Positions 21,026 to 33,684 of a stretch of 58,221 bases of DNA are shown piece by piece. A model generated the notes under the pieces. That model made no database searches. It had not been told where the DNA came from and saw nothing but the letters and a program-made list of their open reading frames with translations. Positions within the stretch are counted from its first letter, which is position 1. Each line of letters starts with the position of its first letter. This stretch comes from Mycobacterium nebraskense (lineage in GTDB: Bacteria > Actinomycetota > Actinomycetes > Mycobacteriales > Mycobacteriaceae): positions 1 through 58,221 of the forward strand of contig NZ_LQPH01000127.1 in NCBI RefSeq assembly GCF_002102255.1, read 5' to 3'. Both the position numbers and the translations under genes were made by a program.

Positions 21026-21043
21026 GCGCCCGGCCCTGCCCTG

Positions 21044-21367
<324 letters not shown>

Positions 21368-21441
21368 TTAGGTCAATCTCCTCAAGTTTCGAAGGCGGGT
21401 CAGAACCCCGAAACGCTCAGCTACCGCTGGCAATTCGATGC

Positions 21442-22113
21442 TCAATCTCGATTGGATCTGGTCTGGCTCCTGGTCTGGCCAGGCGGTTCATGCCGAGGCG
21501 GCGCAGTGTCCACCAGCAAGGATACCAATTCGGCGCACGCAGACTCCAATTGACTGTTGACCACGACCTCGTCGAAGTCGTCCTGGGCCGCCATCTCAGT
21601 GCGGGCGGTCTCGAGGCGACGCTGCATGGCCTCCGGCGTTTCCGTGCCGCGGCCGACGAGTCTGGCCTCCAGATCCTGCCAACTCGGTGGCGCGAGGAAC
21701 ACGGTGATCGCCGCGGGCATCGCCCTCTTGACCGCCCTGGCGCCGGCCAGGTCGACCTCGATGAGCACCGGGATCCCGGCGGCGGTGGCGGTCCGGACCG
21801 GCTCGGCCAGAGTGCCCGATCGGTGCAGCCCGCCGTGGATTTCGGCCCACTCCAGCAGCGCGCCGTCGTCGATGAGCTGCTGAAAGCGAGCGGGGCTGAC
21901 GAAGTGGTAATCGACGCCGTCGACCTCGCCCGGCCGCGGCGCCCGCGTCGTGGCCGAGACGCTGAAATGCAGGCCCGGAACCCGCTCGCGCAGGCACCGG
22001 ACCACTGTCGACTTGCCGACCGCGGAGGGACCGGACAGCACGACCACACGTCCCTTACCTGGCGGTGCAGGACGCGTCCCGTGCTCGACGTCCGGTCCCC
22101 CGCTTGCGCTCAC
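21442..22113 (-). CDS. gmk: Guanylate kinase
   Basis: Encodes 223 residues. The P-loop GPSAVGKST lies near residue 28, followed by the GMP-binding motifs [23 protein letters not shown] and [16 protein letters not shown]. It phosphorylates GMP to GDP with ATP. The protein is about 15 residues longer than the M. tuberculosis enzyme, mainly at the C-terminus, which ends with a repetitive Arg/Ser/Thr/Gln tail (RSQTRSNRD). It is 49 bases downstream of mihF. Confidence 0.95.
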   Translation of the reverse strand: MSASGGPDVEHGTRPAPPGKGRVVVLSGPSAVGKSTVVRCLRERVPGLHFSVSATTRAPRPGEVDGVDYHFVSPARFQQLIDDGALLEWAEIHGGLHRSGTLAEPVRTATAAGIPVLIEVDLAGARAVKRAMPAAITVFLAPPSWQDLEARLVGRGTETPEAMQRRLETARTEMAAQDDFDEVVVNSQLESACAELVSLLVDTAPPRHEPPGQTRSQTRSNRD

Positions 22114-22162
22114 TGGCGCTCCCGGGCCGGTGCGCCCACAGGGCGGGTTGGCCGAGGCCGGG

Positions 22163-22477
22163 TTAGGAGCCGAACTTTTCCAGCAGGGCCTTGCGCTGGC
22201 GATCGCCGAGGCCGCGCAGACGGCGGGTGGGGGCGATCTCCAGCTCGGTCATGATTTCCTGCGCTTTGACCTTGCCCACCTTGGGCAACGCCTCAAGCAA
22301 CGCGGAAACCTTCATCTTGCCCAGGACTTCGTTGGTCTCGGCGTCCTTGAGCACCTGCGTGAGGTTGGTGCCGCCGCGCTTCAGCCGGTCCTTGAGCTCT
22401 GCTCGCGCTCGACGTGCGGCAGCCGCCTTCTCCAACGCGGCCGCGCGCTGCTCGTCGGTCAACTGGGGAAGGGCCAC
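22163..22477 (-). CDS. mihF: Mycobacterial integration host factor
   Basis: Encodes 104 residues from the GTG at 22477, chosen because GGAGG lies six bases upstream and because mature mIHF begins with ALPQLTDEQ. An ATG at 22498 would overlap the Shine-Dalgarno sequence. The basic helix [19 protein letters not shown] is followed by the helix-two-turn-helix [24 protein letters not shown], and the protein ends [26 protein letters not shown]. It is a nucleoid-associated protein that bends DNA non-specifically, is essential in mycobacteria and was first found as the cofactor for phage L5 integration. No PE/PPE genes lie upstream, unlike in M. tuberculosis. Confidence 0.95.
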   Translation of the reverse strand: MALPQLTDEQRAAALEKAAAARRARAELKDRLKRGGTNLTQVLKDAETNEVLGKMKVSALLEALPKVGKVKAQEIMTELEIAPTRRLRGLGDRQRKALLEKFGS

Positions 22478-22944
22478 GATTCCTCCGTATCTGATCAATC
22501 AATCTCAATCGATCTCTTTTTGTCTCTGCCGGGTACTTCAGCCAGCGGAGACGACCGTACTCAGGCCTTCTGACGAAATCTAACCCGGCCCCCTGGTTAA
22601 GGGGGCAAACTCCCAGCATGAGCCGGGCGGTTGGCCCCAAAATGCGGGTCGTTGGGCACCGCCGATGACGCCCGCCACGGGTGCCGTCACGGCGGTGACA
22701 TCGCCCTTCCGTACGCCGGGATCAGCCTCTTGACCAGCGGTTTTAGCGCATTCGGCCATGGCCGGGGCCGCCCCGGGTGCGGCGGCGAAGACCGGCCGGG
22801 GAGGGCCGAAACACCTCGTGCCGGGGACTACGCAATTTTCGTCGCGTGTCGCGCGTGTCGCGTCGGTGCGGTCGCTCGCGGCGTGATCACGTGCCGATTG
22901 CTGGTACGACGCCCAGCTAATACCCGCCGGGTTACCATCTAGCG
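22478..22944. other. Divergent intergenic region, no gene seen
   Basis: About 470 bases separate mihF and the HTH-Mop gene. I see no convincing ORF. It contains the mihF Shine-Dalgarno leader with repeated GATTGA words, a hairpin CCCCCT-GGTTA-AGGGGG at 22589-22605, and a short run of repeated TGTCGCG words near 22850. The rest looks like ordinary GC-rich spacer. Confidence 0.6.
22933..22938 (+). promoter_or_regulatory. Leaderless promoter -10 for the HTH-Mop gene (TACCAT)
   Basis: TACCAT lies six bases before the GTG at 22945 with no Shine-Dalgarno sequence between, as expected for a leaderless mRNA that begins at the start codon. Confidence 0.55.
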
Positions 22945-23367
22945 GTGTCGAACCTGCGGATCCGTCAGGCCGCTGAGCTGCTCGGAGTCAGCGACGACAC
23001 CGTCCGGCGATGGATCAACCAGGGATCGTTGACCGTCAGTCACGACGCGGCCGGCCGCAAAGTCATCGCCAGCGAGGACCTGGCCCGGTTCTCCCGGACC
23101 AACGCGCCCGCCCCGCCGCCGGACCCGCTCAGCATCGGTAGCTCGGCGCGCAACCGGTTTGTCGGGCTGGTCACCAAGGTCACCAGCGACACGGTGATGA
23201 CCCAGGTGGAGATGCAGTGCGGCCCCTTCACGGTCGTGTCGCTGATGAGCACCGAGGCGGCCGAGGAGTTGCAGCTGCGGCCCGGCAGCGTCGCTGTGGC
23301 CGTCGTCAAGGCCACCACCGTGATCGTGGAGACCGCGCGGCCCAGCACCGCGATCGTGTCGGACTGA
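22945..23367 (+). CDS. HTH plus Mop/TOBE-domain protein (molybdate-binding type)
   Basis: Encodes 140 residues from a leaderless GTG. Residues 1 to about 50 are a MerR/excisionase-like helix-turn-helix (RIRQAAELLGVSDDTVRRWINQGSL, then VIASEDLARF). Residues about 70-135 form one Mop/TOBE unit (SARNRFVGLVTKVTSDTVMTQVEMQCGPFTVVSLMST, then LRPGSVAVAVVKATTVIVE), the fold that binds molybdate or tungstate oligomers. The architecture suggests a small molybdate-responsive DNA-binding or storage protein. No molybdate transporter is adjacent. Its end converges with pyrF. M. tuberculosis has PE/PPE genes at this place instead. Confidence 0.8.
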   Translation: MSNLRIRQAAELLGVSDDTVRRWINQGSLTVSHDAAGRKVIASEDLARFSRTNAPAPPPDPLSIGSSARNRFVGLVTKVTSDTVMTQVEMQCGPFTVVSLMSTEAAEELQLRPGSVAVAVVKATTVIVETARPSTAIVSD

Positions 23368-23375
23368 CGGCGCAC

Positions 23376-23399
23376 CTGGGGCCCCGAGCGTGGGCCCAG
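23376..23399. terminator. Possible GC-rich hairpin between convergent genes
   Basis: CTGGGGCCC at 23376-23384 can pair with GGGCCCAG at 23392-23399 with one bulged base, between the HTH-Mop stop and the pyrF stop. There is no T-run, so terminator function is uncertain. Confidence 0.35.
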
Positions 23400-23410
23400 T
23401 GGATGCGTGC

Positions 23411-24234
23411 CTACGGAGCCCGCAGATAGGCGACGGCATCCAGCATCCGCTCGCCGGCCGCCCGCAGTTCGGAAACTCCCGGCCCGGCGCGCAGCACCTC
23501 GCGGGCCACCGCGGGCAGCAGCTGGCCCGGGTCCGCCCCGCCCAGCCCCGCGAGCGCCTCGGGCCGTCCGCCCTGCACGCCCAGCCCCGGCACCAGTACC
23601 GGCCCGCCCAGCGCGCTCAGGTCAGGGGCCTCGAGGACCGTCGCGCCCACCACCACGCCGACGTATCCGGGCCCGGACGGCGTGGCGGACTTGTTCACCA
23701 CCGCCGCCTGGTCGACGACCAGCTGGGCCACCGTCCGGCCGTCGAACACGGCGCGCTGCACGGTCGCACCCTCGGGGTTGGAGGTCGCCGCCAGCACGAA
23801 CACGCCCCGGTCGTGCGCGGCGGCGGCTTCCAGCAGCGGCCGTAGCGAGCCGAACCCCAGGTACGGCGAGGCCGTCACGGCGTCTGCGGCCAGCGGCGAG
23901 TCGCCCGCCCAGGCGGCGGCATAGGCCGCCATCGTCGTGCCGATGTCACCGCGCTTGGCGTCGGCCAGAACCAGCACGCCGACCGAGCGCAGGGCCGCGA
24001 TGGTGCGTTCCAGCACCGCGAACCCGGCGGCGCCGTAGGGCTCGAAGAACGCCACCTGCGGCTTGACGACGGCGAAACCGGAGAACGCCTCGACGCAGAC
24101 GTCGCAGAACGCGGCCAGCCCGTCGGCCGTGGTCGGCAAATCCCAGGCGCGTAGCAGCTCGGGATGCGGGTCGATGCCCACACACAGCGGGCCGCGTTGC
24201 GCTTTGGCCTCGGCCAGCCGCAGGCCGAACCGCG

Positions 24235-24238
<4 letters not shown>
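23411..24238 (-). CDS. pyrF: Orotidine 5'-phosphate decarboxylase
   Basis: Encodes 275 residues from a GTG that overlaps the carB stop (GTGA). It is the long, mycobacterial/myxococcal type (group 2) of the enzyme, which decarboxylates OMP to UMP. The catalytic segment is [13 protein letters not shown] with the Lys-Asp pair; [14 protein letters not shown] begins the barrel and [10 protein letters not shown] carries the phosphate-binding loop. It is the last gene of the pyr operon. Confidence 0.96.
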
Positions 24239-27599
<3,361 letters not shown>

Positions 27600-27600
<1 letters not shown>

Positions 27601-28733
27601 TAGCGCCCCCTTCCGCTCTGTTGGGCGGCCATCAGCTCGATGAATTGGTCGAACAGGTATTCCGCGTCGTGGGGACCGGCGGCGGCCTCGGGGTGGTACT
27701 GCACCGAGAACGCCCGCCCGTCAGCGAGTTTGACGCCCTCGACCACCCCGTCGTTGGCGCACGTGTGGCTGACGATGGCCCGGCCGAACGGCGTGTCGAA
27801 GGATTGGCCGGCCTCGCCTTCCAGCGCAAAGCCGTGGTTTTGTGCGGTCACCGCCACCCGCCCGGTGGCGTGGTCCATGACCGGGATGTTGATGCCGCGG
27901 TGGCCGAAGACCATCTTGTAGGTGGACAGGCCCAGCGCCCGGCCCAGGATCTGGTTGCCGAAACAGATTCCGAACAACGGGATCCCGGCGCCCAGCACCT
28001 CGCGGGTGAGCGCGACGACCTGGTCGGCGGTGGCGGGGTCGCCGGGGCCGTTGGACAAGAACACACCGTTTGGCTTGATGTCGGCGATCTGCTCGAAGGT
28101 CGTCGATGACGGCAGCACGTGGCTGCGGACACCGCGGCGCGCGAAATTGCGCGGGGTGTTGGTCTTGATGCCCAGGTCCAGTGCGACCACCGTGAACCGT
28201 TGCTGCCCTTCCGGTTCCACGGTGTAGCGCTCCGGGGTGCTGACCTCGCCGGCGAGATCGGCGCCCAGCATGGACTGCTGCCCCCGCACCCGCTCGAGTA
28301 ACTCTGCCGGATCGGCAAGTGCCTCCCCGGAAAACACCCCCGCCTTCATCGATCCGCGGGTGCGCAGGTGGCGCACCACCGCCCGGGTGTCGATGCCGGC
28401 GATCCCGACGATGTGCTGGCGCACCAGCTCGTCATCCAGGGTGCCGGTGGCGCGCCAGTTGGACGCGCGCGGCGAGGGGTCGCGCACCGCATAGCCGGCG
28501 ACCCAGATCTTGCCGCCGCGGCTCTCGCCGTCCTCGGTGTTCCAGCCGGTGTTGCCGATCTGCGGTGCGGTGGCCACCACGATCTGCCGGTGATAGCTGG
28601 GATCGGTCAGCGTCTCCTGGTAGCCGGACATGCCGGTGGAAAACACGGCCTCGCCGAGGGTTTGGCCGACCTTGCCGAACGGCGTGCCGGTGAAGACGCG
28701 GCCGTCTTCCAGCACCAGTAAAGCCTTGTTCAC
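27600..28733 (-). CDS. carA: Carbamoyl-phosphate synthase, small (glutaminase) subunit
   Basis: Encodes 377 residues from the GTG at 28733, which overlaps the stop of the upstream membrane-protein gene (GTGA) and has GGAG in front; upstream in-frame codons would add 33 residues not found in the family. The class I glutaminase triad is visible: Cys in [13 protein letters not shown], His and Glu in [13 protein letters not shown]. The N-terminal domain contains [16 protein letters not shown]. It hydrolyses glutamine and passes ammonia to CarB. Confidence 0.96.
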
Positions 28734-29239
28734 GCGGCTCCTTCCTGCTGGGACTCCAGCCACTCGGAGTATTCGTCGCGGTGGTTTGCCCGAAAGCCGG
28801 TGTCGATCTCGACTCCTGATGGCAGCCGCCACCGAATTGCCAATATCCCCACCCGGGCCGCGACCCTACCCGCCATTCTGCGCTCCATACGGATAGCCGT
28901 GATCGAATCCTTTGGAATCCAAATTGGTTGGGCCCGAAGGCGTTCCAGCATGATTCCCCCGGCATAGCGGGTCAGCACCGCTTTGCTACGGAAACCCAAA
29001 TCGCCGGCCGCGATCCGCTCGTTCCAACCCGGCGCCATCACGGAACCGCAATAGTGGCCGCGGGTGGCGATGATCGCCGCACCCACCTCGCCCGGGACCT
29101 CGGGCAGCACCCCGATCAGCTCCGCCTGCTGCTGCGAGCGACGCTGCCAGGCACGCATCATCAGCTGGATCACCACCGTGATGACCACCAGCAGCACGGC
29201 CGCGAAGATCAGTGACCCCACCAGCGTGCCTGAATTCAT
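28730..29239 (-). CDS. Single-pass membrane protein inside the pyr operon (Rv1382-like)
   Basis: Encodes 169 residues from the ATG at 29239, which overlaps the pyrC stop (ATGA); an ATG at 29248 lies inside pyrC. One N-terminal transmembrane helix ([22 protein letters not shown]) is followed by a soluble domain with LPEVPGEVG and RHYCGSV-like motifs ([17 protein letters not shown]). The gene is kept between pyrC and carA in mycobacteria and shares their translation coupling, but its role is unknown. A link with pyrimidine synthesis is only positional. Confidence 0.85.
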   Translation of the reverse strand: MNSGTLVGSLIFAAVLLVVITVVIQLMMRAWQRRSQQQAELIGVLPEVPGEVGAAIIATRGHYCGSVMAPGWNERIAAGDLGFRSKAVLTRYAGGIMLERLRAQPIWIPKDSITAIRMERRMAGRVAARVGILAIRWRLPSGVEIDTGFRANHRDEYSEWLESQQEGAA

Positions 29240-30528
29240 ACCGGGCACTTCCCGTCTCGGGCGGTGACCTTGCCGCGCAGCAGGGTCGCCGTCACGGTGG
29301 CGGGCAGGGCCATCGACTCGAATGGCGTATTGGCCGACCGGCTGGCCAGATCGGACCCGGCGACGGTCCAGGTGGCGTCGGGATCCACCACCGTCAGGTT
29401 GGCCGGCTCCCCCACCTCCAGCGGGCGGCCGTGATCGGGCAGCCCGACGATGCGCGCGGGGTTCTCACTCATCACCCGGGCGACGTCGCGCCAGGTCAAC
29501 AGGCCGGGCGTCACCATCGTCTGGACCACGACCGACAGCGCGGTCTGCAGGCCCAGCATGCCGGGACGCGCCGCGGCGAACTCCACGCACTTCTCGTGCT
29601 CGGCGTGCGGGGCATGGTCGGTGGCCACACAATCGATGACGCCGTCGGCCAGGGCCTGGCGCAACGCCACCGCGTCGGTGGCTTCGCGCAGCGGCGGGTT
29701 GACGCGGTTGCGCCCGTCGTAGCTGACCAGCCTGCTGTCGTCGAGCAACAGGTGATGCGGGGTGACCTCGGCGGTGATCGAGACCCCTTGCTCCTTGGCC
29801 CATTTCAGGATCTCGACGGTACCCGCGGTGGACGCGTGACAGATGTGGATGCGGGCGCCGGCGTCGCGCGCCAGCAGCGCGTCACGGGCGACGATCGATT
29901 CCTCGGCGGCCCGTGGCCATCCCGAGAGGCCCAGCCGGGCGGCGGTGGGTCCCTCGTGGGCGACGGCGCCGACGGTCAGCCGGGGCTCCTCGGCGTGCTG
30001 GGCGACAAGTACGCCCAGGCCGGTGGCGTACTCGAGGGCGCGGCGCATCACCAGCGGGTCGTGCACGCAGATGCCGTCGTCGGAGAACATCCGGACCTGC
30101 GCGGCCCCGGCCGCCATCATGCCCATCTCGGTGAGCTCCGTGCCGGCCAGCCCGACGGTGACGGCGCCGACGGGGTGCACATCGACCAGGCCGACCTCCT
30201 GGCCGCGGTGCCAGACGTGGTCGGTGACCACCGGGCTGTCGGCGACCGGATTGGTGTTCGCCATCGCGAACACTGCGGTGTACCCGCCCAAAGCCGCTGC
30301 GGCCGAGCCGGTCTCGATGTCCTCGGCGTATTCGCGGCCAGGCTCGCGCAGGTGGGTGTGCAGATCGACGAATCCGGGCAGCAGCACCTGCCCGGTCGCG
30401 TCGATGACGTCGGCGTCGTTCGGGATATCGAGCCGCGCACCGATCTCGGCGATTTGGCCGTCATCGACCAGCATGTCGACTGAGTCGCCCTCGCCGTACA
30501 ACCGGACCCCGCGGATCAGCACGCTCAC
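29236..30528 (-). CDS. pyrC: Dihydroorotase
   Basis: Encodes 430 residues, the same as in M. tuberculosis, from a GTG that overlaps the pyrB stop (GTGA). The metal-binding motif HTHLREPG (about residue 60) and the catalytic-loop motif [14 protein letters not shown] define a class I amidohydrolase dihydroorotase, which cyclises carbamoyl aspartate. IHICHAST supplies another metal histidine. It is the third gene of the pyr operon. Confidence 0.96.
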   Translation of the reverse strand: MSVLIRGVRLYGEGDSVDMLVDDGQIAEIGARLDIPNDADVIDATGQVLLPGFVDLHTHLREPGREYAEDIETGSAAAALGGYTAVFAMANTNPVADSPVVTDHVWHRGQEVGLVDVHPVGAVTVGLAGTELTEMGMMAAGAAQVRMFSDDGICVHDPLVMRRALEYATGLGVLVAQHAEEPRLTVGAVAHEGPTAARLGLSGWPRAAEESIVARDALLARDAGARIHICHASTAGTVEILKWAKEQGVSITAEVTPHHLLLDDSRLVSYDGRNRVNPPLREATDAVALRQALADGVIDCVATDHAPHAEHEKCVEFAAARPGMLGLQTALSVVVQTMVTPGLLTWRDVARVMSENPARIVGLPDHGRPLEVGEPANLTVVDPDATWTVAGSDLASRSANTPFESMALPATVTATLLRGKVTARDGKCPV

Positions 30529-31484
30529 GCCGCCCCCTCGTTTCCGGCCGACTCGGCGCCCACAAGCACATGGAACAGCACCGCCATCCGCACGTGCACA
30601 CCGTTGGAAACCTGTTGCAGCACGGCCGATTGCGGCGAGTCGGCGACCGACGACGCGATCTCCATGCCACGCAGCATCGGCCCCGGATGCAGCACCACGG
30701 CGTGGCCGGGCAGCATCGCCTGGCGGCGATCGGAAAGCCCGTAGCGGGAGGAGTATTCGCGCACCGACGGGAAGAAGCCGCCGTTCATCCGCTCTGCCTG
30801 CACGCGCAGCATCAGCACCGCGTCGGCGGCGGGCAGCTCGGCGTCGAAGTCGTTGGAAACGGTGACCGGCCAGCCGTCGACCCCGACCGGTAACAGCGTC
30901 GGCGGTGCGACCAGCACCACCTCGGCGCCCAGGGTGTTCAGCAGCGTGACGTTGGAGCGGGCGACCCGGCTGTGCAGAATGTCGCCGACGATCACGATGC
31001 GCCGGCCCTCGATGTCGCCGAGGCGCTGGCGGATGGTCAGTGCGTCCAGCAGCGCCTGCGTCGGGTGCTCGTGGGTGCCGTCGCCGGCGTTGATCACAGA
31101 TGGGCCGGAGTCGTTGTCGGCGCACGTCCAGTCGGCGAGCAGGTGGGCCGCGCCGGACGCCGGATGGCGGATGATGAGCGCGTCGGCGCCGGCCGCCCGC
31201 AGCGTCAGCGCGGTGTCGCGCAGCGACTCGCCCTTGCCCACCGACGATCCGGCCGCGCTGACGTTGATCACGTCGGCGCTCATCCACTTGCCCGCCACCT
31301 CGAACGACACCCGGGTGCGGGTGGAGTTCTCGTAGAACATCGTGATGACGGTGCGGCCGCGCAGGGTCGGCAGCTTCTTGACCTCGCGGCCTACCAGTGC
31401 CTGCGCGAACCGGTCGGCATCGTCGAGGATGGCGGTGGCCTCGTCGCGGCTCAAATCACCGGCGGCCAGCAGATGGCGGGTCAT
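30525..31484 (-). CDS. pyrB: Aspartate carbamoyltransferase, catalytic subunit
   Basis: Encodes 319 residues. The carbamoyl-phosphate site is [14 protein letters not shown], with the second substrate loops [13 protein letters not shown] and, later, [11 protein letters not shown]. It catalyses the first committed pyrimidine step, joining carbamoyl phosphate and aspartate. Its start overlaps the pyrR stop (ATGA). No regulatory pyrI gene is present, so control is expected through PyrR. Confidence 0.97.
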   Translation of the reverse strand: MTRHLLAAGDLSRDEATAILDDADRFAQALVGREVKKLPTLRGRTVITMFYENSTRTRVSFEVAGKWMSADVINVSAAGSSVGKGESLRDTALTLRAAGADALIIRHPASGAAHLLADWTCADNDSGPSVINAGDGTHEHPTQALLDALTIRQRLGDIEGRRIVIVGDILHSRVARSNVTLLNTLGAEVVLVAPPTLLPVGVDGWPVTVSNDFDAELPAADAVLMLRVQAERMNGGFFPSVREYSSRYGLSDRRQAMLPGHAVVLHPGPMLRGMEIASSVADSPQSAVLQQVSNGVHVRMAVLFHVLVGAESAGNEGAA

Positions 31485-32059
31485 TTGGAAATCACCACGC
31501 CGTCGCGCCCGTCCTGCTCGCTCAGGAGCACGTGCACGCTCTCGCTGCGGGAGGTGGGAACGTTCTTGCCGACGTAGTCGGCGCGCAGGGGCAGCTCGCG
31601 GTGGCCGCGGTCGACCAGCACCGCCAGCTGCACCACCCGCGGGCGGCCGACGTCGCGCAGCGCGTCCAGGGCAGAGCGTACCGAGCGCCCGGAGTACAGC
31701 ACGTCGTCGATGAGGATCACCAGCGCGTCGTCGATCCCGCCGGCTGGGATGGAGGTGGCCTCCAGCGGCCGCGGCGGCTTCTGCATCAGATCGTCGCGGT
31801 AGAGGGTGATGTCGAGCCCGCCGTGGCCGACTTCCACCCCGCTGTACTCGGCGATGTTGGTGGCCAGCCGCTTGGCCAGGATCACGCCGCGGGTCGGGAT
31901 GCCCAACAGCACCACTCGGGGCGCGTCGGGACCGTCCAGAGCGGTCTTTTCGATGATCTGATGTGCGATACGGGAAATGGTGCGACCCACGTCGGCCGCC
32001 GACATCAATTCCCGGGATCCGCTGCCTAAGCCCGTGTCAGTGTCGCCTGCAGCACCCAT
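31481..32059 (-). CDS. pyrR: PyrR pyrimidine operon regulator / uracil phosphoribosyltransferase
   Basis: Encodes 192 residues. The PRPP-binding loop is [19 protein letters not shown], with [15 protein letters not shown] and [19 protein letters not shown], all PyrR features. PyrR binds a hairpin in the pyr mRNA when UMP is high. In mycobacteria, where the site covers the Shine-Dalgarno sequence of the first gene, it acts by blocking translation. The gene is first in the pyrR-pyrB-pyrC-membrane protein-carA-carB-pyrF operon, in which every adjacent pair overlaps by one to four bases. Confidence 0.96.
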   Translation of the reverse strand: MGAAGDTDTGLGSGSRELMSAADVGRTISRIAHQIIEKTALDGPDAPRVVLLGIPTRGVILAKRLATNIAEYSGVEVGHGGLDITLYRDDLMQKPPRPLEATSIPAGGIDDALVILIDDVLYSGRSVRSALDALRDVGRPRVVQLAVLVDRGHRELPLRADYVGKNVPTSRSESVHVLLSEQDGRDGVVISK

Positions 32060-32070
32060 GCGTGATTTGA

Positions 32071-32100
32071 CCTCCTTCTCCGCCTCGCCGGACGGATCGT
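32071..32100 (-). promoter_or_regulatory. pyrR: PyrR-binding leader overlapping the pyrR ribosome-binding site
   Basis: On the minus strand the leader reads ACGATCCGTCC, GGCGAGGCGG, then AGAAGGAGG, 11 bases before the ATG. The GUCC...GAGGC core resembles PyrR-binding loops, and the CCG/CGG stem lies directly before the Shine-Dalgarno sequence. This fits translational repression rather than attenuation. A -10 TACGCT at 32128-32123 would give a leader of about 57 nt. Confidence 0.65.
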
Positions 32101-32263
32101 TAAAGGATGTCGACTGCCCGGCAGCGTAGCACTTCTTCGAAGGAGCGGAGGCACGAGGCGCGAGCGGCGCCGCCCTCGATCACCCGCTCCGCCACAGCCG
32201 CCCCACGCGTCTCGCCGCTAGGCGGGCTCGATTTGTGCCCGCCTCACAGCGACAACTCGTCGC

Positions 32264-32269
32264 TACCCT
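32264..32269 (+). promoter_or_regulatory. Leaderless promoter -10 of the broken methyltransferase (TACCCT)
   Basis: TACCCT lies five bases before the ATG at 32275. The promoter of the pseudogene therefore appears intact and may still be active. Confidence 0.4.
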
Positions 32270-32274
32270 GGCGA

Positions 32275-32377
32275 ATGGACTTCGACGCGCTCTACCGCGG
32301 CGAGAGCCCTGGCGAAGGCATCCCGCCGATGACCACGCCCCCGTGGGATACAAAGGCCCCCAAGGACAAGATGGTAT
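32275..32377 (+). pseudogene. 5' remnant of a SAM methyltransferase (Rv1377c-like)
   Basis: The first 34 codons read MDFDALYRGESPGEG, then IPPMTTPPWDTKAPKDK, which is the start of a conserved mycobacterial class I methyltransferase of about 212 residues (Rv1377c in M. tuberculosis, which also lies near pyrR). Homology stops near 32377; the frame stays open to 32496 with unrelated sequence. The SAM-binding glycine motif that should follow (DVLDIGCGLG) is missing. The 3' part reappears at about 32946-33215, after a CBM2 gene on the other strand. The gene cannot make a working enzyme. Confidence 0.85.
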
Positions 32378-32421
32378 TGGCCGCACTGTCGGAGCCGTCG
32401 AGCCTCAGTGCGCAGTCGCCT

Positions 32422-32850
32422 CTAGGTGCAAGGATATTGCCCGTTGAGCAGACAATTCGACGGTGGCGAGTAGGAACCGGTCAGCACGCCTCTTAGACCA
32501 CCTGTGGCTGAACCACCGGGTGCAATGGTGCGATTCCAATTCGCGGGGGTCAGAACATAGTGCGTGCCAGATTGGGTAAGGGTGCTATTCCACGTGTGCG
32601 AGACCCCTTCTCCCGCCGGCAAGTCGAATTCAAGCCTCCAATCGGTTAGCGGCACCATGCTCGCGTTGGTGATGGTGAAGCGGGCGATGAAACCGGTCTG
32701 CCACGTATGTTCCACCGACAACGTCGCCGTGGCCGCAGCCGCATGAGCTACGGGGGTGATGCCGAGTCCGACGATGGCAGCCACAAATGCCGACAAGGCT
32801 ACGTGAAGCGCTGTGCGCCAGCGCTTCTCGTAACGGTTCGGTCCGGCCAT
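32422..32850 (-). CDS. Secreted CBM2 (cellulose-binding type II) protein, Rv1987-like
   Basis: Encodes 142 residues. A signal peptide (basic NRYEKRWRTALH, hydrophobic core, cleavage near VAHA/A at about 36) precedes a single carbohydrate-binding module of family 2: TWQTGFIARFTITN, LTDWRLEFDLPAGE, HTWNSTLTQSGTHYVLTPANWN and the end CLLNGQYPC. No catalytic domain is attached. It closely resembles M. tuberculosis Rv1987, a secreted protein also of 142 residues. A -10 TATAGT (32866-32861) lies 10 bases before the ATG. Base composition is visibly less GC-rich than in neighbours, and the gene sits inside a broken methyltransferase, both signs of acquisition. Confidence 0.88.
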   Translation of the reverse strand: MAGPNRYEKRWRTALHVALSAFVAAIVGLGITPVAHAAAATATLSVEHTWQTGFIARFTITNASMVPLTDWRLEFDLPAGEGVSHTWNSTLTQSGTHYVLTPANWNRTIAPGGSATGGLRGVLTGSYSPPSNCLLNGQYPCT

Positions 32851-32945
32851 AGGAGCCAACACTATAGCCCAACAGGCGATATCGGCCCTCACATCGCGGG
32901 TAAGCTGCAGTAACTTTGCTCAACCGAAACCATCATGAAATTTTC

Positions 32946-33215
32946 GGCCTCGATACACCGATACCCACCCTTGGCATGTTTCACCGCCTCGACGACCACG
33001 GCAAGCGCAGCTACGACGCGGCGGTACACCGGGCGACCAGGACGGGCGCCACGCTGCTGCTCAGCTGCTTCTCCGATGCGAACGCCCCCGACGAGCGGTG
33101 GCCCCGGCCGGCGGGGTGGGACATCGAGTCGCTGGAGCCTGCGACGATGCAACGCGAGATGGACGGCGCGCAGGGCGAGATGGCGTTCTGGCACGTCCGG
33201 GCGCAGCGGCGCTGA
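32946..33215 (+). pseudogene. 3' remnant of the same SAM methyltransferase
   Basis: From about 32946 the sequence resumes the C-terminal half of the methyltransferase: GMFHRLDDHGKRSYDAAVHRA, TLLLSCFSDANAPDE, GWDIESLEPATM and the end MAFWHVRAQRR. Two defects are seen: the central part of roughly 65-70 codons, including the SAM motif, is gone, and about 15 codons expected between PRP and AGWD are deleted in frame. An ORF from 32916 stays open across the junction, so a short protein could be made, but it would lack the cofactor site. Confidence 0.85.
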
Positions 33216-33293
33216 CCGAACCCCGCCGCCCGCCGCGACGAGGGGGTTTCAGCCCGGGTATTCGGACCCTATGGAGAAGACAGTACGGTTCGG

Positions 33294-33650
33294 ATGGTGA
33301 GGAGCGAGGAGTTCTCGGTTTCCCGCCGCGATGCCGGTGAGGCGGTGGTGTTGCAGGTCAGTGGTGTGGTCGACATCATCACCGCGCCTTCGCTCGCTAC
33401 GCATATCGACGTTGCGCTGGCCGGCACGCCTGCGGTGCTCGTCATCGACCTCACCGACGTCGATTTCTTGTCTTCTGCCGGCATTACCGTGCTGGTCGAG
33501 GTGCATCGCCTGACCGAGAACAGCCCGACCTCACTGCGGGTGGCGGCCGACGGCTCGGCCACCAGCCGGACGCTGCGCATCGTCGGCCTCGACGAGTTCA
33601 TCGATCTCTACCCCACCGTGACCGACGCGCTGGACGCGCGACTGCCCTAG
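33294..33650 (+). CDS. STAS-domain protein (anti-sigma factor antagonist type)
   Basis: Encodes 118 residues making up a single STAS domain. The core is VVLQVSGVVDIITAPSL, VLVIDLTDVDFLSSAGITVLVEVHR, in which S61 occupies the place phosphorylated by an anti-sigma kinase in SpoIIAA. Such proteins bind anti-sigma factors when unphosphorylated and free a sigma factor (SigF or SigB type in mycobacteria). No anti-sigma gene is adjacent. A -10 TACGGT at 33284-33289 is seven bases before a GTG at 33297 and four before the ATG at 33294; if the mRNA is leaderless, the GTG may be the true start. Confidence 0.8.
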   Translation: MVRSEEFSVSRRDAGEAVVLQVSGVVDIITAPSLATHIDVALAGTPAVLVIDLTDVDFLSSAGITVLVEVHRLTENSPTSLRVAADGSATSRTLRIVGLDEFIDLYPTVTDALDARLP

Positions 33651-33684
33651 TCTGACGATCGTTCGCGCCGGGCCCGACGCTAAC

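Noticed and set aside
22631..22942. 103-codon frame in the mihF / HTH-Mop spacer
   Set aside because: No ribosome-binding site, odd composition and no recognisable domain; it ends right at the start of the HTH-Mop gene.
32378..32945. Insertion sequence carrying the CBM2 gene
   Set aside because: No transposase, terminal inverted repeats or target-site duplication are visible at the junctions.
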